Assembly (NCBI RefSeq): GCF_000283655.1
Contig: NC_016623.1
Span: 62,001 to 126,000, forward strand
Source of the DNA: Azospirillum lipoferum 4B
GTDB lineage: Bacteria > Pseudomonadota > Alphaproteobacteria > Azospirillales > Azospirillaceae
Reading direction: 5' to 3'
Length of the DNA: 64,000 bases
Part shown: positions 42,921 through 52,044 of the stretch, piece by piece
How positions within the stretch are numbered: position 1 is the first letter of the stretch
How the letters are laid out: the number at the start of each line of letters is the position of its first letter
Translations under genes and position numbers: made by a program
Notes under the pieces: model-generated
The model's database searches: none
The model's input: only the letters and a program-made list of their open reading frames with translations
What the model was told of the DNA's origin: nothing

Positions 42921-43895
42921 TTACATCAGCCCCTTTTCCTTGAAATACTTGATGGCGCCGGGATGCAGCGGCACCGGGGACTGGGTGGCGGTCTTGTCGA
43001 GCTTGATCTGCTTGGCGGCCACATGGGCGGCGGCCAGCGCGTCGAGATTCTCGAACAGGGTCCTGGTCATCGCATAGGCGGCGTCGTCCGACACGCCGGA
43101 ATGGCTGACCAGCAGGTTGCGGACCGCGGCGGTCGGCACTGGCTCGCTCTGGCCCGGATAGGTGCCGGGGGGGATCGTCTCGGTGATATAGGCGGCGTCG
43201 CCGACCTTCTGCACCAGATCGGCCGGAATGCTGACGATGGTGATTTCCTGCGAGGCCGACAGATCCTTGATCGCCGCCACGCCGAGGCCGGCGGAGATCA
43301 GCGTCGCGTCCAGCTGCCGGTTCTTGATCAGGTCGACCGATTCGCCGAAGGGCAGATACTCGGTTTTGGCGAAGTCCTTGTAGGCGAGCCCGGCGGCGCC
43401 GAAGATGGCCCGCGCGTTCAGCTCCGTCCCCGACTTCGGCGCGCCGACCGACACGCGCTTGCCCTTCAGGTCGGCCAGGGTCTTGATGCCGGAGTCTTTG
43501 CTGGCGACCACCTGGATGTAGTTGGGATAGATGGCGGCGATGGTGCGCAGCTTCTCCAGCTTCTGCTTGAAGCCGACCTCCTCGTTGCCCTTCCAGGCGT
43601 CGCTCAGCGAATCGCCCAGGGTGAAGCCGATCTCGCCGCGGCCTGCCTGCAGCAGGTTCAGGTTCTCCACCGACGCCTTGGTCGCCTGCGCCGTCACCTT
43701 GGCCCCCGGCAGCGCCTTGCCGTACACGTTCGACAGCGCCACGCCCAGCGGGTAATAGACGCCGCTGGTGCCGCCGGTCAGAACGGTGATGAAGGTCTCC
43801 GCCTTGGCCGGCAAGGCGGCGAGGCCAAGGCCGAATCCAAGGCCGGCGGCCGTGCACAGGGCCAGAAGGTGACGCTTCACGGTTGGGCGATTCAT
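42921..43895 (-). CDS. TAXI-family TRAP solute-binding protein
   Basis: A 324-aa periplasmic protein with signal peptide (cut near PAKAET, residue 30). It has the TAXI signature FITVLTGGTSGVYYPLGVALSNV (residues about 32-54) and conserved SVGAPKSGTELNA. The ATG at 43895 has GGGGAG 10 nt upstream. Ligands of TAXI proteins are mostly unknown (glutamate or other acids in the few known). First gene of the TAXI-permease-DUF1850 operon, divergent from the cox operon. Confidence 0.93.
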   Translation of the reverse strand: MNRPTVKRHLLALCTAAGLGFGLGLAALPAKAETFITVLTGGTSGVYYPLGVALSNVYGKALPGAKVTAQATKASVENLNLLQAGRGEIGFTLGDSLSDAWKGNEEVGFKQKLEKLRTIAAIYPNYIQVVASKDSGIKTLADLKGKRVSVGAPKSGTELNARAIFGAAGLAYKDFAKTEYLPFGESVDLIKNRQLDATLISAGLGVAAIKDLSASQEITIVSIPADLVQKVGDAAYITETIPPGTYPGQSEPVPTAAVRNLLVSHSGVSDDAAYAMTRTLFENLDALAAAHVAAKQIKLDKTATQSPVPLHPGAIKYFKEKGLM

Positions 43896-44241
43896 AGCGG
43901 CTCTCCCCGTTATCGTTGCTGCACCCGGATCGTTGCCGGGCGGATTCATTTGCATGCCCATATGCCACGGGCAGCCCCAACCCACTGTAACGCGGCATAA
44001 AATTGCGCGCCAGTACGTACAATCCGATATAATGACGGTCCGCATGCCATTCTTTCGGCCAAGACATGCAGAGGCTCCTTGACCTCGGCGGGCAGACACC
44101 CCCTATCCTTGTGGCGGAAGACCGCCGGCCGAAGCGCAAGCCACCATGTCTCCGGCCGAAGGCGCGTCACGCGACAGCACCAAGTCCCAACTGCACGCCA
44201 AACGACTGCAAGCCAGACTTCAGCCAGCGGGAGGAAAACCG
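43896..44241. other. Divergent promoter region, TAXI operon / cox operon
   Basis: 346 bp without a gene. It is locally AT-rich near 43980-44035. A perfect TATAAT lies at 44028-44033 with TTGCGC at 44003-44008 (19-nt spacing) on the plus strand, which could drive coxS with a leader of about 200 nt. The TTTTATG near 43997-44003 read on the minus strand could serve the TAXI operon. No FNR-type palindrome or sigma-54 site was seen. Confidence 0.4.
44003..44033 (+). promoter_or_regulatory. Candidate sigma-70 promoter for the cox operon
   Basis: TTGCGC and a perfect TATAAT 19 nt apart. The -10 is strong; the spacing is long and the -35 modest. Confidence 0.35.
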
Positions 44242-44742
<501 letters not shown>

Positions 44743-44806
44743 GGGCGAGAAGCCCAAAAACCAGATATTTCCGCATCTTACGCGTTCCTGTGGGAGGAAA
44801 CACGAG

Positions 44807-47197
44807 ATGGCGAACCCCAATGGCATCGGCGCCTCGGTGCGCCGGCGCGAAGACCAGCGCTTTTTGACCGGCCGCGGCAACTACACCGACGATTTCAAGC
44901 GCCCGAACATGACCCATGCGGTCCATGTGCGCTCCCCCTACGCCCATGCCCGCATCCTGGGCATCGACTTCACGGACGCATTGGCGATGCCGGGCGTGGT
45001 TGCCGTGTTGACCGGGGCCGACATGGAGGCCGACAAGGTCGGCAGCCTGCCCTGCGGCTGGCAGATCCACTCCAAGGACGGCTCGCCGATGAAGGAGCCG
45101 CCGCATTATCCGCTGGCGCGCGACCGCGTGCGCTATGTCGGCGACGCGGTGGCGGTGGTGATCGCCGAAACCCGCGAGCAGGCGCGCGACGCCGCCGAGA
45201 TGGTGGTGGTCGATTACGAGGAACTGCCGGCGGTGGGCTCCTCTACCCGCGCCATCGCGGGCGGCGCTCCGCTGGTCCATGACGATGCGCCGGACAATGT
45301 CTGCTACGATTGGCATCTGGGTGATCGGGCGGCTGTGGATGCCGCCTTCGCCAATGCCGCCCATGTCGCCAAGATCGATCTGGTCAACCAGCGTCTGGTG
45401 CCGAACGCGATGGAACCGCGGGCGGCGATGGGCGAATACGACCAGTCCAGCGGCGAATACACGCTGACCACCACCAGCCAGAACCCGCATGTCACCCGCC
45501 TGCTGATGGGCGCCTTCGTGCTGGGCATTCCGGAGCACAAGCTGCGGGTGGTGGCGCCGGATGTCGGCGGCGGATTCGGGTCGAAGATCTTCCATTACGG
45601 CGAGGAGGCCGTCGTCACCTGGGCGGCGCGCAAGGTCGGCCGGCCGGTGAAATGGACCGCCGACCGGTCCGAAAGCTTCCTGACCGACGCCCATGGCCGC
45701 GACCATGTCAGCCATGCCGAGCTGGCGATGGACGCCGACGGCAATTTCCTGGCGCTCCGCGTCAACACGCTCGCCAATCTCGGCGCCTATCTGTCGACCT
45801 TCGCGCCGTCGATCCCGACCTACCTCTACGCCACGTTGCTGGCCGGCCAGTACAAGACCCCGGCGATCTATGCCGAGGTGAAGGCGGTCTTCACCAACAC
45901 CTCCCCCGTCGACGCCTATCGCGGCGCCGGCCGGCCGGAGGCCTGCTATCTGATCGAACGGCTGGTCGATGTCGCCGCCGGCGTGATGGGCATGGACAAG
46001 ACCGAGATCCGCCGCCGCAACTTCGTGCCGAAGGAGGCGATGCCCTACCAGACGCCGGTGGCGCTGCAATACGACACCGGCGACTTCGCCAAGAACCTGG
46101 ACATCGCCCTGCCGCTGGTCGACTACCCCGGCTTCCAGCAGCGCCGCGCCGAATCGAAGGCGCGTGGCAAGCTGCGCGGCATCGGATTCGCGACATACAT
46201 CGAAGCCTGCGGCATCGCGCCAAGCAATGTCGCTGGTGCGCTCGGTGCTCGCGCAGGACTTTATGAATGCGCGGAAGTCCGTTTTCATCCAACGGGTTCG
46301 GTGACGGTCTTCACCGGTTCTCACAGCCACGGCCAGGGCCATGAGACCACTTTTGCCCAGATCGTGGCGGACCGCTTCGGCATCCCGATCGAGAATGTCG
46401 AGATCGTCCACGGCGACACCAACAAGATCCCCTTCGGCATGGGCACCTACGGCTCGCGCTCGCTCGCGGTCGGCGGCTCCGCCCTGGTGAAGGCGATGGA
46501 CAAGGTGGAGCGCAAGGCGAAGAAAATCGCCGCCCATATGCTGGAGGCCGCCGAGACCGACATCGAGGTGAAGGACGGCCGTTTCACCGTCACCGGTACC
46601 GACAAGAGCCTGGGCATCGGCGAGATCGCCCTGCAGGCCTATGTCCCGCACAACTTCCCGCTGGACGAGCTGGAGCCGGGGCTGGACGAGCAGGCCTTCT
46701 ACGATCCCAAGAACTTCACCTACCCCAACGGCTGCCATGTCTGCGAGGTGGAGATCGATCCCGATACCGGCGTCACCACCATCGTCAGCTTTGCCGCGGT
46801 GGATGATTTCGGCAACGTCATCAACCCGCTGATCGTCGAGGGGCAGGTGCATGGCGGCCTGGTCCAGGGCATCGGGCAGGCACTGTACGAGAACTGCGTC
46901 TATGACGAGGAATCGGGGCAGCTCGTCACCGGCTCCTACATGGACTATTGCATGCCGCGGGCCGACGATGTCCCATCCTTCACCGTGCGCTATCACGAGG
47001 ACCAGCCCTGCACCCACAACCCGCTGGGCGTGAAGGGCTGCGGCGAGGCCGGAACCATCGGCGCCGCCGCCGCGGTGATGAATGCGGTGGTGGATGCGCT
47101 GTCGGACTATGGCGTCACCCACATGGACATGCCGGCGACGCCGGAGAAGGTCTGGCGGGTGATCCGCGACGCTGCTCCTGCCATGGCGGCGGAATAA
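44807..47197 (+). CDS. coxL: Molybdenum hydroxylase large subunit, form II CO-dehydrogenase-like
   Basis: A 796-aa Mo-cofactor subunit of the xanthine oxidase family. Moco motifs: [15 protein letters not shown] (about 262-276), [16 protein letters not shown] and [20 protein letters not shown] (with the catalytic Glu). The active-site loop reads AYRGAGR at residues 370-376, the form II signature; form I CO dehydrogenases have AYXCSFR with the Cu-ligand Cys. The substrate is therefore uncertain and may be a purine, aldehyde or other heterocycle. A GGGAGGAAA-type RBS precedes the ATG. Confidence 0.95.
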   Translation: MANPNGIGASVRRREDQRFLTGRGNYTDDFKRPNMTHAVHVRSPYAHARILGIDFTDALAMPGVVAVLTGADMEADKVGSLPCGWQIHSKDGSPMKEPPHYPLARDRVRYVGDAVAVVIAETREQARDAAEMVVVDYEELPAVGSSTRAIAGGAPLVHDDAPDNVCYDWHLGDRAAVDAAFANAAHVAKIDLVNQRLVPNAMEPRAAMGEYDQSSGEYTLTTTSQNPHVTRLLMGAFVLGIPEHKLRVVAPDVGGGFGSKIFHYGEEAVVTWAARKVGRPVKWTADRSESFLTDAHGRDHVSHAELAMDADGNFLALRVNTLANLGAYLSTFAPSIPTYLYATLLAGQYKTPAIYAEVKAVFTNTSPVDAYRGAGRPEACYLIERLVDVAAGVMGMDKTEIRRRNFVPKEAMPYQTPVALQYDTGDFAKNLDIALPLVDYPGFQQRRAESKARGKLRGIGFATYIEACGIAPSNVAGALGARAGLYECAEVRFHPTGSVTVFTGSHSHGQGHETTFAQIVADRFGIPIENVEIVHGDTNKIPFGMGTYGSRSLAVGGSALVKAMDKVERKAKKIAAHMLEAAETDIEVKDGRFTVTGTDKSLGIGEIALQAYVPHNFPLDELEPGLDEQAFYDPKNFTYPNGCHVCEVEIDPDTGVTTIVSFAAVDDFGNVINPLIVEGQVHGGLVQGIGQALYENCVYDEESGQLVTGSYMDYCMPRADDVPSFTVRYHEDQPCTHNPLGVKGCGEAGTIGAAAAVMNAVVDALSDYGVTHMDMPATPEKVWRVIRDAAPAMAAE

Positions 47198-47225
47198 GAC
47201 GGCCGAAGAAGAAGGAGGCTAGAGA

Positions 47226-48017
47226 ATGTACGCGTTCACGTACCAACGGCCGACAACGCTCGCCGACGCGGCGGCCGCCATTCAGGCGGAAGAGGCCAAG
47301 CTTCTGGGCGGCGGCCAGACCCTGCTGCCGACGCTGAAACAACGCCTTGCCCGCCCGACCGACCTGATCGACCTCGGCGCCATCCCGGAGCTGAAGGGCA
47401 TCCGTGAAGTTGACGGCGGGCTGGAGATCGGCGCCTTCACCCGCCATGCGGAGGTCGCCCATTCCGACCTCGTCAAGCGGGTGATCCCGGCGCTGGCCAG
47501 CCTCGCCGAAGGCATCGGCGACCGGCAGGTCCGCAACATGGGCACGATGGGCGGCTCCATCGCCAACGCCGATCCGTCGGCCGACTATCCGTCGGCGGTG
47601 GTGGCGCTGAAGGCCACGGTGACGACCGACCGCCGCAGCATCGCCGGCGACGACTTCTTCACCGGCATGTTCGAAACCGCGCTGGAGCCGGGCGAGATCG
47701 TCAAGTCGGTGCGCTTCTCCCGTCCCGACAAGGCGGCCTACGCCAAGTTCCGCAACCCGGCCAGCCGCTACGCCATCGTCGGCGTCTTCGTCGCCCGGTT
47801 CGGTGCCGAGGTTCGGGTGGCGGTGACCGGTGCCGCCGGCTCGGTCTTCCGCGCCGAAGCGTTCGAGACGGCGCTCGCCGCCGACTTCCGGGCGGAAGCG
47901 CTGAACGGCCTGTCGGTAGAGGCCGACGGCCTGAACGCCGACATCCACGCCAGCGCCGACTACCGCGCCCACCTCGTCACCGTGATGGCAAAGCGGGCGG
48001 TCGAAGCGGCGGGGTAA
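47226..48017 (+). CDS. coxM: Molybdenum hydroxylase medium subunit, FAD-binding (CoxM-like)
   Basis: A 263-aa flavoprotein subunit. FAD motifs are KLLGGGQTLLPTLKQRLARP (about residues 25-44) and RNMGTMGGSIANADPSADYP (about 102-121), the latter the TIGG-type second loop. It starts 28 nt after coxL behind AGGAGG. It completes the S-L-M enzyme. Confidence 0.95.
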   Translation: MYAFTYQRPTTLADAAAAIQAEEAKLLGGGQTLLPTLKQRLARPTDLIDLGAIPELKGIREVDGGLEIGAFTRHAEVAHSDLVKRVIPALASLAEGIGDRQVRNMGTMGGSIANADPSADYPSAVVALKATVTTDRRSIAGDDFFTGMFETALEPGEIVKSVRFSRPDKAAYAKFRNPASRYAIVGVFVARFGAEVRVAVTGAAGSVFRAEAFETALAADFRAEALNGLSVEADGLNADIHASADYRAHLVTVMAKRAVEAAG

Positions 48018-48102
48018 GACGGTCGATGCGCTCTCGCCGCGAACATCTCTATCGTGGCGAGAGCGCTTGACGCTGCGGGACAAGGACGGTCAGACTTTCT
48101 CC

Positions 48103-48336
48103 ATGCCGATCATCGTGCGAATAGGGAACGCCCGCGTTTACATCTATGCCGACGACCATAATCCACCACATTTCCATATTGTCGGGCCGGACTTCAACGC
48201 ACTGGTCCGAATCAATGATCTGGTCTTGCTGAAAGGCACGGTGCCGCCTGATACCATGCGCAAGGTGCTGGAATGGGCGGGAGAGAACCGGCCGTTGCTG
48301 GCATTGCGGTGGATCGAGATCAATGGCGAGGAGTGA
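48103..48336 (+). CDS. DUF4160 domain protein (toxin-like partner)
   Basis: A 77-aa protein starting MPIIVRIGNARVYIYADDHNPPHFHI, the DUF4160 signature with PPHFH. The family is nearly always next to a DUF2442 gene, and the pair is often listed as a putative toxin-antitoxin system, without proof of function that I know of. The ATG at 48103 lacks a strong RBS; the frame is open from a TTG at 48067. It sits 85 nt after coxM on the same strand. Confidence 0.82.
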   Translation: MPIIVRIGNARVYIYADDHNPPHFHIVGPDFNALVRINDLVLLKGTVPPDTMRKVLEWAGENRPLLALRWIEINGEE

Positions 48337-48340
48337 TTCG

Positions 48341-48619
48341 ATGGACCAGCCCCGCGTCGCCGCCGTTGAAGCTCTTTCCGATACGCTGTCGGTTGCCGTA
48401 ACCTGGATCGATGGCACCCGGGAAGTCGTCGATCTGTCCGAACCGATCCGCCGTTTCACCATGTTGCGCCCGCTTGCCGATCCGACCCTGTTCGCCCAGG
48501 TGAAGGTGGTGGCTTGGGGGTGGGCCATCGGTTGGGGCGACGCGGAGGACCCGGACATCGACTACCCTGCCGACCGGCTGTGGCAACGGGCGCAGGACCA
48601 GCGGCGCGCAGCCGCCTGA
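48341..48619 (+). CDS. DUF2442 domain protein (antitoxin-like partner)
   Basis: A 92-aa protein with DUF2442 features (VAAVEALSDTLSVAVTWIDGTREVVDLSEPI; FAQVKVVAWGWAIGWGD...DIDYPADRLW). The ATG at 48341 has GAGGAG 7 nt upstream; an ATG at 48323 overlaps the DUF4160 stop. It is followed 34 nt later by coxD. Confidence 0.82.
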   Translation: MDQPRVAAVEALSDTLSVAVTWIDGTREVVDLSEPIRRFTMLRPLADPTLFAQVKVVAWGWAIGWGDAEDPDIDYPADRLWQRAQDQRRAAA

Positions 48620-48653
48620 CGCCCTGCATTCATTCAATCCATCAGGGCCCTTC

Positions 48654-49577
48654 ATGACCACCCCCCTCCCCGCCTCCGTCGACGATACGCTGGCGCTTCT
48701 CACCCGCGGCTCCTACGTCGCGGATCGTTCTTTGGCGACCGCGCTGTTCCTGGCGCTGAAGCTGAAGCGTCCGCTGTTCCTGGAGGGCGAGGCGGGCGTC
48801 GGCAAGACCGAGATCGCCAAGGTCCTGTCGGCGACGCTCGGCCGCAAGCTGCTGCGGCTGCAATGCTATGAGGGGTTGGACGCATCGTCCGCCGTCTATG
48901 AGTGGAACTATGCCCGCCAGATGATGGAGATCCGGCTGGCCGAGGCGTCGGGCGGGCAGGACCGCGAATCCCTCGCCTCCGACCTGTTTTCCGAACGCTT
49001 CCTGGTCAAGCGGCCGCTGCTGCAGGCGCTGGAGCCGGACCTTGCCGGGCCGCCGGTTCTGCTGATCGACGAGCTGGACCGCACCGACGAGCCGTTCGAG
49101 GCCTATCTGCTGGAGATCCTGTCCGACTATCAGGTCTCGATCCCGGAATTCGGCACAATCCACGCGCCGGAACCGCCCATCGTCATCCTCACCTCCAACC
49201 GCACGCGCGAGATCCACGACGCGCTGAAGCGGCGCTGCTTCTATCATTGGGTCGATTATCCCAGTGCCGCGCGGGAGCGGGAGATCCTGGCGGTCAAGGC
49301 GCCGCAGGCCGATGCGCGGCTGGCCGCCCAGGTGGTGGGATTCGTCCAGACCCTGCGCGGCCTGGACCTCTACAAGGCGCCGGGCGTGGCCGAGACGCTG
49401 GACTGGGCGCAGGCGCTGGTGGAACTGAATCAGCTGGAGCTTGAGCCTTCCGTCATCAACGACACGCTGGGCACGCTGCTGAAATACCAGGACGACATCG
49501 CCCGCATCCAGGGCAGCGAGGCGGCGCGCATCCTGACCCAGGTCAAGACCGAGCTGGCCGCCACCACCGCGCGCTGA
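48654..49577 (+). CDS. coxD: MoxR-type AAA+ ATPase, CoxD-like maturation factor
   Basis: A 307-aa ATPase. Walker A EGEAGVGKTE (about residues 43-52), Walker B PVLLIDELDRTDEPFEAYLLEIL (about 131-153), sensor 1 ILTSNRTREIHDALKRRCF. CoxD in Oligotropha is required to assemble the Mo/Cu site by a chaperone-like unfolding step; here the form II enzyme may use it for sulfido-Mo assembly. Works with the VWA protein encoded next. Confidence 0.93.
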   Translation: MTTPLPASVDDTLALLTRGSYVADRSLATALFLALKLKRPLFLEGEAGVGKTEIAKVLSATLGRKLLRLQCYEGLDASSAVYEWNYARQMMEIRLAEASGGQDRESLASDLFSERFLVKRPLLQALEPDLAGPPVLLIDELDRTDEPFEAYLLEILSDYQVSIPEFGTIHAPEPPIVILTSNRTREIHDALKRRCFYHWVDYPSAAREREILAVKAPQADARLAAQVVGFVQTLRGLDLYKAPGVAETLDWAQALVELNQLELEPSVINDTLGTLLKYQDDIARIQGSEAARILTQVKTELAATTAR

Positions 49578-49584
49578 GGCCGCC

Positions 49585-50802
49585 ATGACGGACGACGCGC
49601 CGGCCGGCCGCCTCACCCTCAACCTGATGCATTTCGCCCGCGCGCTGCGCGCCGCCGGCCTGCCGGTCGGGCCGGGCAAGGTGCTGCAGGCCGTCGAGGC
49701 GGTGGAGGCGGTCGGCCTGTCCAACCGCACGGATTTCTACTGGGCGCTGCACGCGATCTTCGTGAACCGCCACGACCAGAGCGAGCTGTTCGACCAGGCC
49801 TTCCATGTCTTCTGGCGCAATCCCGACATCCTGAAGAAGATGATGTCGCTGATGCTGCCGAAGGCGCGGACGGAGGCACCGCCCGACCGGCCGGAGATGG
49901 CTCAGCGCCTCGCCGAGGCCCTGCACGGCAGCGGCGCAGAACAGGAGGAGCCGGAGAAGACCGAGATCGAACTCGACGCCTCCTTCACCGTATCCGCCGC
50001 CGAACGCCTGCAGGACAAGGATTTCGAGAAGATGACGGGGGAGGAGATGGCGCAGGCCAAGCGCCTGCTGGCCCGTCTCGCCCTGCCGCTGGCGGAGGTC
50101 ACCACCCGCCGCTACCGGTCCGATCCAATGGGGCCGCGCGTCGATCCGCGGGCCACCCTGCGGCGGATGCTGCGCAGCGGCGGCGAGCTGTCGGATTTGG
50201 CCCGCAAGCGCCGCCGCACCCGGCCGCCGCCGCTGGTGGTGCTGTGCGATATATCCGGCTCGATGACGCGCTATTCGCGGATGCTGCTGCATTTCATGCA
50301 TGCCGTCACCAACGACCGCGACCGGGTCTACAGCTTCGTCTTCGGCACGCGGCTGACCAACATCACCCGCCATCTGCGGCACAAGGATGTCGACGTGGCG
50401 CTGGACGCGGTGTCGGGCGCGGTCGCCGATTGGTCGGGCGGCACGCGCATCGGCACCGCGCTGCACGCCTTCAACCGGACCTGGGCGCGGCGGGTGCTGG
50501 GCCAGGGCGCCGTCGTGCTTCTCATTACCGACGGGCTGGACAGGGATGCAGGGGAAGGGCTTGCGGCAGAGGCCGAACGGCTGCACAAAAGCTGTCGGCG
50601 GCTCGTCTGGCTGAATCCTTTGTTGCGCTGGGAAGGCTTCGCGCCGAAATCCTCGGGCATCCGGGCGCTGCTGCCGCATGTGGACGATTTTCTCGCGGCC
50701 CACAGCCTGAACAGCCTCGCGGATCTGGCCGGTGTCCTGTCGGCCCACGGTCCGCGTCGGAGCCCGGGCTTGCGCCGCTGGTTGAAGGAGGCGGCGGGAT
50801 GA
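49585..50802 (+). CDS. coxE: VWA-domain protein, CoxE-like
   Basis: A 405-aa cytoplasmic protein with a C-terminal VWA domain: MIDAS DISGSM (about residues 225-230), and WSGGTRIGTALHAFN and LLITDGLDRD further on. CoxE acts with CoxD in cofactor assembly. 7 bp after coxD; the stop overlaps the next start (ATGA). Confidence 0.93.
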   Translation: MTDDAPAGRLTLNLMHFARALRAAGLPVGPGKVLQAVEAVEAVGLSNRTDFYWALHAIFVNRHDQSELFDQAFHVFWRNPDILKKMMSLMLPKARTEAPPDRPEMAQRLAEALHGSGAEQEEPEKTEIELDASFTVSAAERLQDKDFEKMTGEEMAQAKRLLARLALPLAEVTTRRYRSDPMGPRVDPRATLRRMLRSGGELSDLARKRRRTRPPPLVVLCDISGSMTRYSRMLLHFMHAVTNDRDRVYSFVFGTRLTNITRHLRHKDVDVALDAVSGAVADWSGGTRIGTALHAFNRTWARRVLGQGAVVLLITDGLDRDAGEGLAAEAERLHKSCRRLVWLNPLLRWEGFAPKSSGIRALLPHVDDFLAAHSLNSLADLAGVLSAHGPRRSPGLRRWLKEAAG

Positions 50803-51124
50803 ACGACACCCTGATGGCGGACAACATCGTGGAGCAGGCAGCCGCTTGGCGCGCCGCCGGCCGCAGGGTGGCCCTGGCGACCGTCGTGTCGACCTGGGGC
50901 TCCTCGCCGCGGCCGGTCGGCAGCCAGATGGCGGTCGACGACCGCGGGTCGATGGCGGGTTCCGTGTCCGGCGGCTGCATCGAAGGCGCCGTGGCACATG
51001 AGGCCGCCAAGACCATGGAGGACGGCGAACCGCGCGTGCTGTCCTTCGGCATCACCAACGAAATGGCCTGGGAAGTCGGGCTGGCCTGCGGCGGGCAGGT
51101 GCAGGTCTATATTGAGGCCGTGGA

Positions 51125-51128
<4 letters not shown>
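50799..51128 (+). CDS. coxF: XdhC/CoxF N-terminal-domain protein
   Basis: A 109-aa protein equal to the XdhC_CoxI N-terminal domain alone (VALATVVSTWGSSPRPVGSQMAVDDRGSMAGSVSGGCIEGAV). XdhC proteins bind Moco, help its sulfuration and insert it into molybdenum hydroxylases. The Rossmann part is on the next gene. ATGA overlaps at both ends show tight coupling. Confidence 0.88.
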
Positions 51129-51841
<713 letters not shown>

Positions 51842-51852
51842 TCGGGGGGCCA

Positions 51853-51879
51853 CGGGCGGGCGCGATGACGCCCCGCCCG
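51853..51879 (+). terminator. Hairpin after the cox operon
   Basis: CGGGCGGG (51853-51860) pairs with CCCGCCCG (51872-51879) around an 11-nt loop. Only a weak T-rich tail follows. Confidence 0.5.
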
Positions 51880-52044
51880 CGTTACCGCTACCGTCCATTC
51901 ATCATTAGCCCTTTGCCCCCGCCCGTTGCTCTGATAATGCACCAGTGATCCTGTGTGCGGAGCGTTCGTGGCGGACCGCCGGTCAACCTCTTCGTTTCCC
52001 CGGTTCTCTGCCGGGACAGCCTGCGCGCGGATGACCGCGGTGGG

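Noticed and set aside
40512-44000. A 1162-codon open frame on the plus strand
   Set aside because: Antisense to DUF1850, the fused TRAP permease and the TAXI gene, with His/Gln/Asp-rich low-complexity translation and no domain.
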